Program-made: the position numbers and the translations under genes
Part shown: one piece after another, positions 36,114-47,199 of the stretch
Numbering within the stretch: position 1 is the stretch's first letter
Layout: each line of letters begins with the position of its first letter
Assembly: GCA_034509735.1 (NCBI GenBank)
Contig: JACGWO010000006.1
Location: forward strand, 32,977,141-33,041,140
DNA from: Sesamum alatum
Lineage: Eukaryota > Streptophyta > Magnoliopsida > Lamiales > Pedaliaceae
DNA length: 64,000 nucleotides
Direction of reading: 5' to 3'
Notes under the pieces: generated by a model
What the model saw: the letters and a program-made list of their open reading frames with translations, nothing else
What the model was told of the DNA's origin: nothing
The model's database searches: none

Positions 36114-37318
36114 GAACGGTCATTTATTATGTATTGTGTCCATAATACCGTTCCTAAAAAACAAACGGCGTCGTTTGCAGACATGGAAATACTAACTGTT
36201 CCTATTTCTATCAATTACAGTTCCTATATGTATTGCAATGTTTTTTTTTTTACCTTCTTAGATAATAAATATAAATTAAGAAAAACACGTTCCAAGGACT
36301 TATCTGATTAAATGAACGTATACAATTGGATGTTTAAAGAATTTAAAAATATTTAATAATTTCCAGAAAATAGACACACATTCCAAATATGAAGTATATT
36401 TGTATATTTATATTTGTTAGTAAATTACAGATGTAACTAGCATCCTATATTGTTGTACTGCACGGCATAATCAGACCGTCAAAATTTCAATCAGACCGTT
36501 AGATATGATATAACACACAAAAAACTACATTATATGTAGTTTTGAAAAAAATCGTTATGCGGATCTCGAGATATCGTATCCGGTCAGTATTTATCGTAAT
36601 AAAAACAGATGCATTCTTAAATCTGGGATGCTGATTGAAAATCAGACCGTTAGATATCAATTCATATTCATAATCTTGTATGTATTTAAAAATGGTGTCG
36701 ATCCGGCTGACCAGTGTTGAGATATCGTCCAAATTAGGGAAAATACACATTATAGTAACCAAATTTGGAACGGTCCTAATTTCCTTAGGAACGGTTCGTA
36801 GCAGTTTGCTCTAGGAACGATCGTCTTTAAACGGACCGCTCCAAAAGTTGATTTCCCCACCAATATTTCATTGGGCGTCAAAACAAAAAATTGAACCTCT
36901 ATTACGAACGGTCTTCCAATTGGTATTAACATTCCTAATTCGAACTTGGAGCCATTTTTTCAGTAGGCGCCATTTTGAAAAATTGGACCTAAAGTAGGAA
37001 TGGTCCTATGGTTTCACTGTCCGTTCCTAATTTAAATTTTCCTCAATCTTTTTAAATTGCCGCCATATTTTAAAAATTGTACCTGAATTAGGAACGGTCG
37101 TAGGAAATGCGGACCGTTCCTAATTCAAATTTCCCCAATTTTTTTTTGTTTGGCACCTATTCAAAAAGTTGTACCTCTATTTGGAACGGTCGTAATATAT
37201 AATATTCGTTCTAATTTTTAAAATTTATTCTGATTTCTTAAAATAATAAAAATACATATATCTAATACAATTTTTACAATAAGGTTTATAAAAAAATTAC
37301 AGAAAAAATTCATAAAAT
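36114..37318. repeat. Internal GGAACGG repeat cluster in CACTA2
   Basis: Words of the TAGGAACGGTC / GACCGTTCCTAA type recur between 36150-36210 and 36760-37200 in both orientations, just beyond the 3' end of the TNP2 gene. The middle (36400-36740) holds a different sequence in which TCAGACCGTTAGATAT occurs twice as a direct repeat (near 36484 and 36645). No CACTA terminus is seen inside. It is either an intergenic regulatory cluster or the buried end of another CACTA copy. Confidence 0.6.
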
Positions 37319-40107
37319 TCAATAAGTCTCCTCATCGGATTCAGCCTCGTCAAAGCTATCTTCATCTTCGGATTCACTGTCTAGCGAGCGCGATGTCCCT
37401 GCTCCATGATCAACGACCAACTGTATTCCCCTTGGGTCATGTAGTTCAAACGTTAGGTTATCTATTACAATATCTGGATTAGGTACGGGTTCATCCATCT
37501 GATAGGCGACCTCGGTCCATCGCGAGTCATCGATTACTCTTCGAGCCTTGATTTTGCAAACAGCTTTCCAATCGACTTTGTCTCTCTTCATGCTCGGGTA
37601 ATCCACGTAGTAGACTTGTACTGCTTGTTGAGCCAGTATGAATGGTTCATTCTTTTGGTAGAGCTTTTGGAAGTTGACATCAACGATGTGATAACGAGGG
37701 TGTATCTTCATGCCTCTGACCGGATCGATCCAACAAAAATTAAACAGTACAATGTGCATGTTAGGAATTAGTTGGTAATCTAGCTGAATTATCTCTTCCA
37801 AAATTCAGTGGAAGTCAGAATCCGTGTCTGTATATGACGAGCTTTTCACACAAACACCACAATTCATTGTTAACTTCCCGACATTGTGACGTCCAGTTTG
37901 GAAATTGAAGCCATTGACGAAGTAAGATGGGTATGTAGTCACTTCTGCTCTAGGCCCCAATAATGCAACTTCAATAATTCGTCGTTTGTGTGATTCAATT
38001 TGGGTTTGACCTGCAATTCATCATATAACAATTGAAATAATTGATTACAAATTAATAAGCAGATCACATTTAGAAGAAATCGATGACACATACATGACAC
38101 TTGAACCAATATTTGAATTGTGTTACCACTAGTTGATCAATTATCAGGTCCTCCGAATTGTGTTGCTCGAACAGTTCATTCAAGAATGACCTGTTACAGT
38201 AAAACTGATAGTTATAAATATACATGTAATTGAAATTAAAATGAAGGCTTGAAATAATTACGTTTGTATAAGACACTTACTCGTAGTACGGTGCAACTAC
38301 TTCACAATTTCACAAGACGTATGTCTCGATAACATGAAGTTCCTCACCGCTCAGCCATCTCTTCTTTGATGCTCCACTTGCTCGGCCTGGGTAATTGAAA
38401 ATGGACCGTACTATTCGATTGTCGTTGCTCGGGAGATCATCATTCCGACCGGGTCAGCTTCGCTTGCAGAGAATGTGCAGTTCGAAGTAGTGAGAGGAGA
38501 AAAGCCCGATTTCTTCAACAATATAATCCTCTACAGTTGACACCTCGACGTGTGCTTTGTTTTTCACCTTTTTCTTCAAATCGTGTAGGAACCTATTCAT
38601 ATGAGTATTTATTAAAATGCAAATTAATTGCTACTTAAAATAATATCTTTAACAGTAGTTAATTAATTACCTCTCAAATGGGTACATCCACTTGTATTGC
38701 ACGGGTCCCCCAACGCATGCCTCATATGGAAGGTGAACAATTAGATGCTCCATTGAGTCGGAAAAAGGAGAAAATATTTTCTCGAGGTTGCACAGGATGA
38801 CGGCTACACTATCTTCCAATTCTTTTACCTTGGCCACATCTAGTGTTGTTGAGCACAGGATTTGGAATAGAAGGCTCACTCCCGTCAAGGCCCCCCACAT
38901 GTGCTCAGAAAGCATTTCACGGAAGGCAACCGGAATCAACTTTCTGCATCAATACATGACAATCATGGCTCTTCATGCCGTGCATCCTTAACTCCTTCAT
39001 GTTGATGCAACGGGCCAAGTTAGAGGCATACCTATCAAGAAACCTAAGACAACGAATCCAGTCATATATCTTATTCTTTTGCTCCTTCGTCAGTGTATAT
39101 ACCGCTTTGGGCATCACGTACGTCTCCTTTCGTCCACCTCAAGCTCCGTCCGATTACATATGATCTTGAGATCCTTCCGTGCATTCAAATTGTCCTTCAT
39201 TTTTCCCTTGATGTCCATCACAGTATTGAATATATTATCGAACACATTCTTCTCAATGCATGACATCAAGATTGTGGCGTATCAGATGCGCTCCCCAGTA
39301 TTCAAGCTCCCAGAAGATGCTTTTTTTCGTCCACTTATGGTCGACATTGTAGCCTTCCGGTTCACTCAACGGTTGTTCAACTGCCACACTAAATGCATCG
39401 ACATGAGTTCGGATCTGTTGTCTAGTCAGCCTTGGACGTGCAACCTTCCTCTCGATCCGATTTTTAGTAAAGGCTTTCTTGTTCCTATGGCAGTCAAAAG
39501 AGCATGCCTTTCGACTTTGCTGTAAATGGAATGCCCGTGTGTCCTCCATACAAATTGGACACCCCATAACACCAGCGGTACTCCATCCAGACGCCATCCC
39601 ATAAGTAGGAAGGTCGTCACTATCCACATCAATACGGCATGCATCATGAATGCCTAGTTTATCGCAGTATCATGCGTACATACACCCACATGCCATAAAT
39701 TCTGCAACTCCTCAATCAACGGCTCCAAGTAGACATCGATAAGACATTTCGGATTCTTGGGCCAGGGATCACCATCATTAGGAACATATACTCAGACTTC
39801 ATGCACATTCCCGGCGGGAGATTGTATGGTGTAAGTATCACGGGCCAACATGAGTAAGTTTACCATGCGAAGGCCAATTATAATACTCTGACATAAACCC
39901 TTTCATACACAAATCAAAATTTACCTCGTCTGGTATTTTGAACCCTTCGTTTTTGCATTTCCGGCAGGGACACTTAATCTTCTCCCCGTCCATATATGCA
40001 CGCTGAGACTGTGCCCATTCTAAAAATGTTGTAACACCGTCCTCAAACTCCGACGTCACACCGAAGACGTCTCGATCATACATCCATTTCCTCAACTGTC
40101 TTAACAT
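37319..40107 (-). pseudogene. CACTA2 TNP2-type transposase gene, internally deleted
   Basis: This is the main CACTA transposase. In order on the minus strand: the Transposase-associated domain (40107-39838; WMYDRDVFGV, FLEWAQSQRAYMDGEKI, zinc-binding-like CPCRKCKN), part of Transposase_21 (39830-39253; GWSTAGVMGCPICMEDTRAF, then WELEYWGAHLIRHNLDVMH), the linking region and DUF4218 (39117-38667; MPKAVYTLTKEQKNKI, LRMHGMKSHDCHVLMQK, LFQILCSTTLDVAKVKELE, EHLIVHLPYEA) and the C-terminal DUF4216 (37801-37319; MKIHPRYHIVDVNF, KARRVIDDSRWTEVAYQ). The stretch that normally joins the first two domains, a few hundred residues, is missing: HGKLTHVG at 39840 meets the proline-glycine block of Transposase_21 directly. 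Frameshifts near 39640, 39250, 39115 and 38940 and stops make it a pseudogene. Confidence 0.88.
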
Positions 40108-40181
40108 GATTGGTCCTACGTATAATTCACTACAGTGTGTAATTAAATGACGAGAATATTATATATATATATATATATAAC

Positions 40182-40582
40182 GGGTTAAATGCAATTTACC
40201 CCCCTGTGTTATGGAAAATGAGCAATTTACCCCCCTGTGAAAAATAAAACAGCAATTTACCCCCCTGTGTTAACAGAAACAGAGCAAAATACCCCCCTAA
40301 CGCGTTTCGTGAAGAACACGCGCTATTTTCTTATTATTTTTATTTTTTTAATTTAAAATTTAAAATAATATTTATGTCTTTATTTAAAAGCCGTTGGATC
40401 TTGATCAATCTAAGGTCCAAATTTAACTAATGAATCAATGGTGTAGATTTCATCTAATTTAAATCAACGGTTCAAATTAAAATAAAATAATAATTAAAAT
40501 TATATATTATATATAATTAAATTTGAATATAAATATTTATACTTTAATAATAAGATATGTTTATATATATGTATTTATATAC

Positions 40583-40620
<38 letters not shown>

Positions 40621-41353
40621 GTGGGGGGATGCCGGCGGGGAGAGGGGCCGATCTGGCGGAGGAGGAGGCGGTGGCGAAAGTGGAGGGGGAGGGAGGAGGC
40701 GGATCTGGGCGGAGGAGGAGGTGGCGGTGAAAGTCGAGGGGGGGGGGATGAGACGGGTCTGGGCGGAGATGGAGGTGAACGCGACGGAGGTGGAGGAAAA
40801 TGCGGCCGGCCAACGAGGAAGGAGCGGATCTGGGCGAAGGTGGAGGAGGACGTGGCCACGGAGGGAGGTTCTCGGCGGGAGAGGGGGAGGGAAGGCGCGG
40901 CCAGGGGAGGGTGGAGGAGAAGGAGGCGGCGGGGGTGGGGGCGCTGAAGTGGGTGGCGACGGGGAAGACGAGGGAATCGGGAGGAGGCGGGAACAATGTC
41001 AGGGGAGGGGGTTGGGTCGTCATCAGCGTGAGGGGAAGGAGATGGCGGCGGCGGCGGCGGTCCGACGGTGACAGTGGAGAAGAAAGAGATATATATATAT
41101 ATGTATATAAATATTATTTTTATAAATATATATTTATTTTATATAGTAAATTAAATATATATATATATAATAACGTTTTTATTGGATAAAAATTAGCCCA
41201 GGCGCAGAGGGAGCGCGTGTAATGCACCGTTGAGCCGAGGGGGGTATTTTGCTCTATTTCTGATAACACAAGGGGGTAAATTGCTGTTTTATTTTTCACA
41301 GGGGGGTAAATTGCACATCTCCCATAACACAGGGGAGTAAATTGCATTTTCCC
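40182..41353. mobile_element. MULE with GC-rich interior (Pack-MULE-like)
   Basis: The ends are GGGTTAAATGCAATTTACCC and GGGGAGTAAATTGCATTTTCCC, with inverted repeats of about 125 bp built on the unit AGCAATTTACCCCCCTGTG, present about three times per end. A 10-bp duplication TATATATAAC (40172-40181 and 41354-41363) flanks it, though this is AT-simple sequence. The interior 40617-41085 is strikingly GC-rich (GGAGGNGG), unlike everything around it, flanked by AT and GA microsatellites. Open frames there (40523-41071 plus, 41023-40544 minus) are Gly/Arg/Glu- or Pro-rich and I do not recognise a product. It lies in CACTA2 between the TNP2 start and the right end. Confidence 0.8.
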
Positions 41354-41537
41354 TATATATAACTAACAATTACAAAATTTTGCATAGTTAACTGAGCAAA
41401 ACACCTATCAATATCAATGCAAAATTCGCGCAAGTAATTGATATGTTCGATTTTCCTAATAAAGAATCAACAGGGAGAGTTACAACAAAATGAGTTGGAG
41501 AGTAATTATAAGAACAATGAGAAAGAAGGGGGACATA

Positions 41538-41559
<22 letters not shown>

Positions 41560-41572
<13 letters not shown>

Positions 41573-42220
41573 AATATTGGAATGGGCCTTGGAATATTAT
41601 TTGGAACACAAAACCAGCCGTTGAAATATAACCGTTGTTCCAACTTTAGGAACGTTCTCAGGCACGGGTATAGAAACAGTAATCTTACCATTGTAATATA
41701 GCCGTTAGGGCATATTAGGAACGGTATGAGGCACACAACATACAACCGTTCCTAATTGGAGCACGATTGAGAATGGTAATTGTAACAATATTGCATTTTC
41801 TATATACCCACAATTTGGAACGGTCATTGCATTATATTTTTTCTCATCGCATAAAAGCGTCTCATATAGCACTCTATATTGGAAGGTCAAGCAACCGGTC
41901 TAAATAGAATCGGGGTTTGGAACACATAAAGGAACGGTAAATGTTCCAGGTCGAGAAGCCGTTTTAACTTTCACACATGTGTTCCAAATGGAATACCAAA
42001 ATATATCCGGTCCTTTTAGGAACGGTAATAGGTTTACATATTGTCACAAATATATTGGCAGATATATATAGGAACGGTTATGCTATTCCTATTCGCTTGT
42101 ACTACAATTAACTCGAAAGTGACGTCATCAATGGTTTCCCGTTCCACAACTGTTCCACTTATCGTTCCTATTTCGAACGGTCAACTCTACCCGTTCCAAT
42201 TCCCGCATTTTTTTGTAGTG
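41560..42220. repeat. CACTA2 right subterminal repeats
   Basis: GGAACGGT-like words and complements (TAGGAACGGTATG near 41728, GGAACGGTCATTG near 41817, TAGGAACGGTAATAG near 42017, CCGTTCC near 42140-42200) run up to the terminal GTAGTG. The (AT)n tract at 41543-41568 marks the inner edge. Confidence 0.78.
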
Positions 42221-42990
42221 ATAAGTCATTGCAAAAATCGTGGCAAAATGTTGCAACGACAAATCCCATTGCAAACTTCCAACGGTTTTTGCAACAAAAA
42301 TCTTTCGTTGTATACTTTGCAACGAAGATTATAGTTAAGTCCATTGCAAAAAATTTGCAATGGACTTTGGAACGAAAACATGTCGTTGCAAAGTGAATAT
42401 TGTGATTTGCAATAGATTTAGCGACGGATATTTTTCCATTGCAAAACTTGACTATAATTTTGCAATGGTATTGCAACGACCTATGATGTCTTTGGAATCC
42501 GTACATACAGCTGTAGGCATTAGTTATTGAACCATTGGATTTGCAACGATTTTTGTAATGGTTTCGTCTGTTGCAATATCTTTGTGACAGCTGTAATCCA
42601 CTATTTTAAAATTCCTTATGTTTTGCAACGGATTTCGCAACGGAAATATCATTCCGTTGTAAAGTCCATTGCAAAATCCATTGCAAAAGTGTAATATAAG
42701 AAATCCTTCATTCTATTTCACATTATTTTTATAATCATCCATAACAACTTAATCCTCTTCTCTCCTTCCACTCAACCGATTTTTTAATCAATTTTTGCAT
42801 TAGACCGTTGATGATCATGTTAGTGCAACGAGGCACACACTTGGACATTACTCTAACTAATATTAAGGTTAGTACAAAATTTTACTAGTTTATTTATATA
42901 TATTCAATTTATTCTTGGAATTTTCTAATTTTTTATGTATGTATGTATGTATGTTAATGAATATGTAGAATATTTGTTGATTTTATAACA
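42221..42990. repeat. CACTA1 left subterminal region, continued
   Basis: After the ATA duplication, TTGCAACG / CGTTGCAA words resume densely to about 42690, so this is the rest of the CACTA1 left subterminal region that CACTA2 split. AT-rich DNA then leads to the TNP2 remnant. Confidence 0.75.
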
Positions 42991-43920
42991 AGATGTTGAG
43001 AGAATTGAGAAGTGGATGTATGAGAAGAATGTACCCGGTAATCGCCATCTTACAAATGAATTTAGGGTAAATTACAGTTAGCTCCCCTGAGGTTTGACAT
43101 AATTACAAATACCCCCTCGTTGTTTGAGAAATTACAAATACCCTCCTGAGGTTTGTAACCGTCTAACAAAATAATCTATTTTCATTCATTTGACCAAAAT
43201 GCCCTTATGCAATGAATTACTTTTTTATTTAATTCTTAAAAATTTTTGGACAACAATGCGCAGTGAGAGGTTTCTAAGTTTTTTACACAAAGGAGGAATA
43301 ATGCAACTTGGCTCGTGTCATTTTTCTATAATTTTAATAAAACGTTTAAGGGCAAAATGGTCAATTTGAGGCTTTTGGTTAAAAATTAAAAACTTCAGGG
43401 GGCGTTTGTAATTTTTCAAACAATGAAGAGGTATTTGTAATTATGACAAATTTTGGGGGAGGTAGATGTAATTTATCCAAGAATTTATAGATGGGGTCAC
43501 TGAGTTTATAGACTAGGCACAAACACAACATGATTTTATGCAAACGAGGCTGGTTCGAGTTCTAATTATGATGAGGCTGACAATTTAAGAGAACTTTCTA
43601 AAAAGTTTTTTGATATCGTGCCTGCTGCTGATCAACCATTATATGCTGGGAGTGAAACTCACTCTCAGTTATCTGCGGTACCGAGGTTAGTAAACATCAA
43701 ATATGAACACATTGTATCACAGAGTTGCCATGATCAGTATTTACAACTAATAGGGGAGATGTTGCCACGAGATCACGTGTTACTCAATGATTATTATAGT
43801 ATGAAAAGGTTGATAAGAGATTTGAGTTTATCTGTTGAGAAAATTGACACATGTAAGGCTAGTTGTACGTTATTCTGGAAAAAAGACAAGCATTTGGAAT
43901 TATGCAAGTTTTGTGAGTAA
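42990..43920 (+). pseudogene. CACTA1 TNP2 transposase remnant
   Basis: The start of the Transposase-associated domain (WMYEKNVPGNRHLTNEF) lies at 43012-43064. A 414-bp MITE interrupts it, and the domain resumes after 43487 (DGVTEFID then a stop). A frame-shifted stretch leads to 43618-43920, which matches the section of TNP2 upstream of Transposase_21: PAADQPLYAGSETHSQLSA, MKRLIRDLSLSVEKIDTCK and a C-terminal CTLFWKKDKHLELCKFC with the expected paired cysteines. The rest of the transposase is missing. Its orientation is opposite to the CACTA2 gene, and its sequence differs clearly from it, so the two elements belong to different families. Confidence 0.75.
43065..43478. mobile_element. MULE-type MITE inside the CACTA1 transposase
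   Basis: The element begins GGGTAAATTACAGTTAGCTCCCC and ends GGTAGATGTAATTTATCC, with inverted repeats containing AATTACAAATACCCCCTC and its complement. The 9-bp flanks ATGAATTTA (43056-43064) and AAGAATTTA (43479-43487) differ at one base. It has no coding capacity. Confidence 0.8.
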
Positions 43921-45300
43921 GCTAGATATAAACCTGACAGGGGTTAATGATGATGATAATGAAACGAAAGATGATGAAGAGGAAGAAGACAATTTTAAAA
44001 AATACGAAACGATTGATGATGTGTTGGGTATCTATCTCCAGTAGCAGCCCAGGATTTATACAGAGAACATAATCAAAATTGAGTTGCAGAAAACCCCTAA
44101 TTACACAACTGAACAGGAATACTCAGAATACAATGAGAATAACAAATAATCGCAATAACAACTCAACAAGGCTCAGAAAGTCAGATCCGGAGATCGGGAC
44201 CCTAAGCCACAAAGGCTACAACCCAAACCACTGGTTGTTTGGAAAACTCTCGGCCACACTGGCTCAGACCACCATGATCTTTAGATCGACCAATACCACA
44301 AGGCAAGGATCAATCTCAGGCCACAAAGTCTCAACCACAAAGGTTTTAGACAAGAGTGCCACTAAGGTAGAACTACGAAGGTTTTCAGGAGAAGGAGAAG
44401 AGGAAGCTTTGATCAGTGAGAGAGGAAGAAGAAGACTGTTCAGTGTGAAGTGTGTCAAGGTACAAAGCCTCCAAAAAGTATATATATATATATGTTATCT
44501 CATTTATTAATTAAAAATATATCTTAAATTATTTATTCTATTTAATTTTAAAAATAATTATTAATTTAAAATTATTTTATCTCATGTACTAATTAAATAA
44601 TATATTTTAAATCATTTATCTCCTTTAACTTTAAATAATTATTACTTTTAAAAATATTTTATCTGTTTTACTATACACTTTCCCTCTCATTTTTACATAA
44701 CTCTAATTCCCCCCTTCCTTTTCTCTCCTCTGTTCTTGCTTGCCGCCGCCTACCACCTGCCGCCGTTGAGGTTCTCCCCTCCTCTTTTCTTTCTTCTATT
44801 TCTTTTCAATTTTTATCTCCTTTTTTCAAATCTGTCGCTGCCCGCCGATGCTCTCAGCCAATTGGTAAGTAAAAAAATAGTTTCTGTATTATATTACGTC
44901 GTGGGTTTGCGAATCCGCGTCCCTTCACTGCTGCACAGACGCTCACACAAACACAAACGTGGGATCCAATGCTTAAAATCAAAATCTGCAAGAGTTATAA
45001 CTAGAGGGTCAGAAAATAGATAGGGAGGTGATGTCGCGATATAGGAAGACCAATAAGAGAGCTTGTTGAATGTCTGATGAAGTTTGGGTCGCGTTACAGA
45101 AAGATTGAGAAATTCAATATGATCTCCCTTTTTAAATATGTATATTTTAAAATTGAATACTTTTATTTTATGGATTGAAATGTTGATTATCTTTATTATA
45201 AGTATTTTCACTTAAATATATTGTCATATTTGAATTTATAAATTATTAGAGTTAAATTAAATATAATTTTATTATTGAATATAAATTATGAAATTGTCAT
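43921..45300. other. CACTA1 interior without a recognised gene
   Basis: From 43921 to 44040 an acidic open frame (NDDDNETKDDEEEEDN) may be the tail of the transposase remnant. 44040-44460 holds unrecognised GC-normal sequence in which the words CACAAAGGCT, CACAAAGTCT and CACAAAGG recur. 44700-44860 is C/T-rich. The rest is AT-rich. No function can be assigned. Confidence 0.4.
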
Positions 45301-45861
45301 TGTAAATTAAAATAATTTTACAATAGATTATCGTTGCTATTATCGTGGTAAAATTGTTGTTGTAAATGGAAATTACTTTGCAACGAATTGTAGTAAATTA
45401 TGTCGTTGCAAAAAATTATTGCAATATTGCAACGACTTTCATTGCAAATCTCGTTGCAAACAAAATAATTTTGCAACGATTGTAATTAAATATTTCGTTG
45501 CAAAATTTTCAATGGGTCGCTGTTGCAAACATTCCGTTGTAATATTGCAACGACTTTTCATTGTACATGTGCAAATAAAAATTGATTTTGCAACGAATTG
45601 CCGACAACTTTGCCACGAATATACCATCGCAAACTCGTTGCAAAATATAAAAAGTCAACTTTTTAGATGACGAATTTTGCAACAGATAAAAAACATGGCA
45701 ATATTTTGCAATGGACAAAAAATCCATCGCTATATAGCAGTGGTACCTATAGCAACAGAAAATATTCCGTTGCAAAATTTCATGGCAAATCTGTTTTGCA
45801 ACGGACTTTTTATGAAATCCGTTGCAAAAGTTTGTTGCTATAGGACTGATTTTTTCTAGTG
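45300..45861. repeat. CACTA1 right end with TTGCAACG subterminal repeats
   Basis: TTGCAACGA, CGTTGCAAA and TTGCAACGG words recur densely in both orientations, ending TTGTTGCTATAGGACTG before the terminal CTAGTG. This mirrors the left end at 20610-20831. Confidence 0.82.
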
Positions 45862-46229
45862 TAATTTTAATCTTGTCACTATATAATTATTAGTGAGAAA
45901 AAATAATGCATAAAATTTTCACTATAAATAATTAATAACACATTTATAATAACAACTTAATGACAACACAACATAGTGACATCAATTATTTTTTGACACA
46001 GGATCATCACTATATATGTGTTATTAATTATTTTTAGTGATAACGTTATACACATATTTTTGTCACCGATTCTTACTAATAACAATTTTTGCAAAATAAT
46101 AGACATTATTTAAACTATAAAATTTATTATGGTGACAAAAATAAAATTCTTGACCAAATATAGATAATTAGTGATACTATTAAAGATTTAGCTTAATTTT
46201 TTATCGTTAATTTTCCTTTTGTTGTAGCA
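45862..46229 (-). repeat. GTGAC-rich dispersed repeat (target of CACTA1)
   Basis: It is a reverse-orientation relative of 17075-17391, with repeated TTAGTGA, TAGTGAC and GTCACTAT words, and ends CCTTTTGTTGTAGCAC, close to a CACTA terminus. The DNA just left of CACTA1 (20500-20609) has the same character, so CACTA1 probably inserted into this older element. Confidence 0.45.
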
Positions 46230-46536
46230 CTATGAGTGTGAATATTTTAAAATGTATAATATAAAATATTATATTAACTATAATTTATAATGTCTTTTAA
46301 TATTTTATGGATTTTGAGGAAAAAACATTGCAATGAACAAAAAAATATAAATAAAAATGAAAAACTAAAAATAGTAGAATGGGTTAGTTGTATTTAAGGT
46401 GGCGTTTACTTTGTTTGATAAGCTTAATTCAAAATATTAATACAAGTTAATTGCATGTTTGTATTGAAGTATGGAGGCCAAGCTTAAGGTCAAGGCCCCA
46501 CATATTTACTGTTTTTCTTGCATAAACCAAACAATG

Positions 46537-47190
46537 TGTTACGGGCGGACTCTTTTGTCGTAACGGAATATTCATTTTTGCTCGTGCGACGTCTCAGGTT
46601 ACACTCAACCTTCGATCAGCCTTCATCCATTCGAGTTTTAATGATTTCCCGCCGTGTGTCTTCGACAAGTGAAGCTCACCAGCGCGACATTCGAACGCAT
46701 TCCTGTGTGGCACCTCGTGCTCGTGCACCCGCCTATCCAAAAATGCCCATGTTCGCCGAGGGTCATGCTTGAATGTCTTACGTATCTTCATGTCCGGTCC
46801 CAACTAGCTAGCTTGCCATCATGCATCTCGCCCATAATATCCGGTCCTTTCAGTACATCTCGCAGTGGCTTTAGAGCATCCTCGTTTCGTCTCGGCACTA
46901 TGGGCGATTCTTACGCCCACAACGCCCATGAAATGACTTCTACTAGACGGATAGCAATCCTCACACATCAAGGGAGTTTTCATACGAACAGTATTCTGAT
47001 CCCAATTGATAAAAGTCTATGCTCACTTGCCGTTTTTGCACCTGCGTGCTGGCCGACATTCCATAGCCGCCCGCACGTCCTCCACAAGTCACTGCCGACA
47101 TTCTTGGCTAAGGGGCGGCAGGTGACATTCTCCCCCACTCAATCTGTTGACGTCCTCATCAACACATACACAAAGAATTGAAGTGTATAC
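46537..47190 (-). mobile_element. Ty3/gypsy LTR with the end of its coding region
   Basis: Read on the minus strand, codons for DEDVNRLSGGECH run through the polypurine tract GAGTGGGGGAGAA (47128-47140) into an LTR that begins TGTCACCTGCC at 47127. The LTR probably ends at TGTTACGGGCGG (46537). The rest of the element is absent on the right, where copia-type LTR sequence begins. The open frames 46518-46772 and 46654-47181 lie in the LTR and are not genes. Confidence 0.65.
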
Positions 47191-47199
47191 AGTGAGCAA

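Larger units (their letters stand above)
20832..42220. mobile_element. CACTA transposon 2 (inner), with three later insertions
   Basis: The left end is CACTACAAAAAAATGTGG at 20832 and the right end GCATTTTTTTGTAGTG at 42220. The inverted termini continue beyond the CACTA box, and a 3-bp duplication ATA (20829-20831 and 42221-42223) flanks the element. It lies within the left subterminal region of CACTA1. On the minus strand it carries a TNP2-type gene (40107-37319) and a Transposase_24 gene (32865-31308), the usual pair. A gypsy element (20979-30529), a copia fragment (33127-36113) and a MULE (40182-41353) were inserted later. Its own sequence without them is about 7.7 kb. Confidence 0.88.
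20610..45861. mobile_element. CACTA transposon 1 (outer), carrying nested CACTA 2
   Basis: The left end reads CACTACAAAAAATAGGGC at 20610 and the right end GACTGATTTTTTCTAGTG at 45861; reversed, the right end opens CACTAGAAAAAATCAGTCCT. Both ends continue into the shared word TATAGCAACA. A 3-bp duplication TAA (20607-20609 and 45862-45864) flanks the element, as expected for CACTA transposition. Of this span, 20832-42220 is a second CACTA element, leaving about 3.9 kb of its own sequence. The right part keeps a plus-strand TNP2 remnant. Subterminal repeats are built on TTGCAACG. Confidence 0.87.

Noticed and set aside
40523..41071. 182-codon Gly/Arg/Glu-rich open frame, with a Pro-rich one opposite
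   Set aside because: Its composition reflects the G-rich MULE interior and includes codons from AT and GA microsatellites. No domain is visible.
44079..44510. 143-codon open frame on the plus strand of CACTA1
   Set aside because: It has no recognised domain, is rich in Asn/Thr/Arg, and ends in a microsatellite. It is noted under the CACTA1 interior instead of being called a gene.
46518..47181. Open frames of 84 and 175 codons
   Set aside because: They cover a gypsy LTR in the antisense direction and share no protein features.
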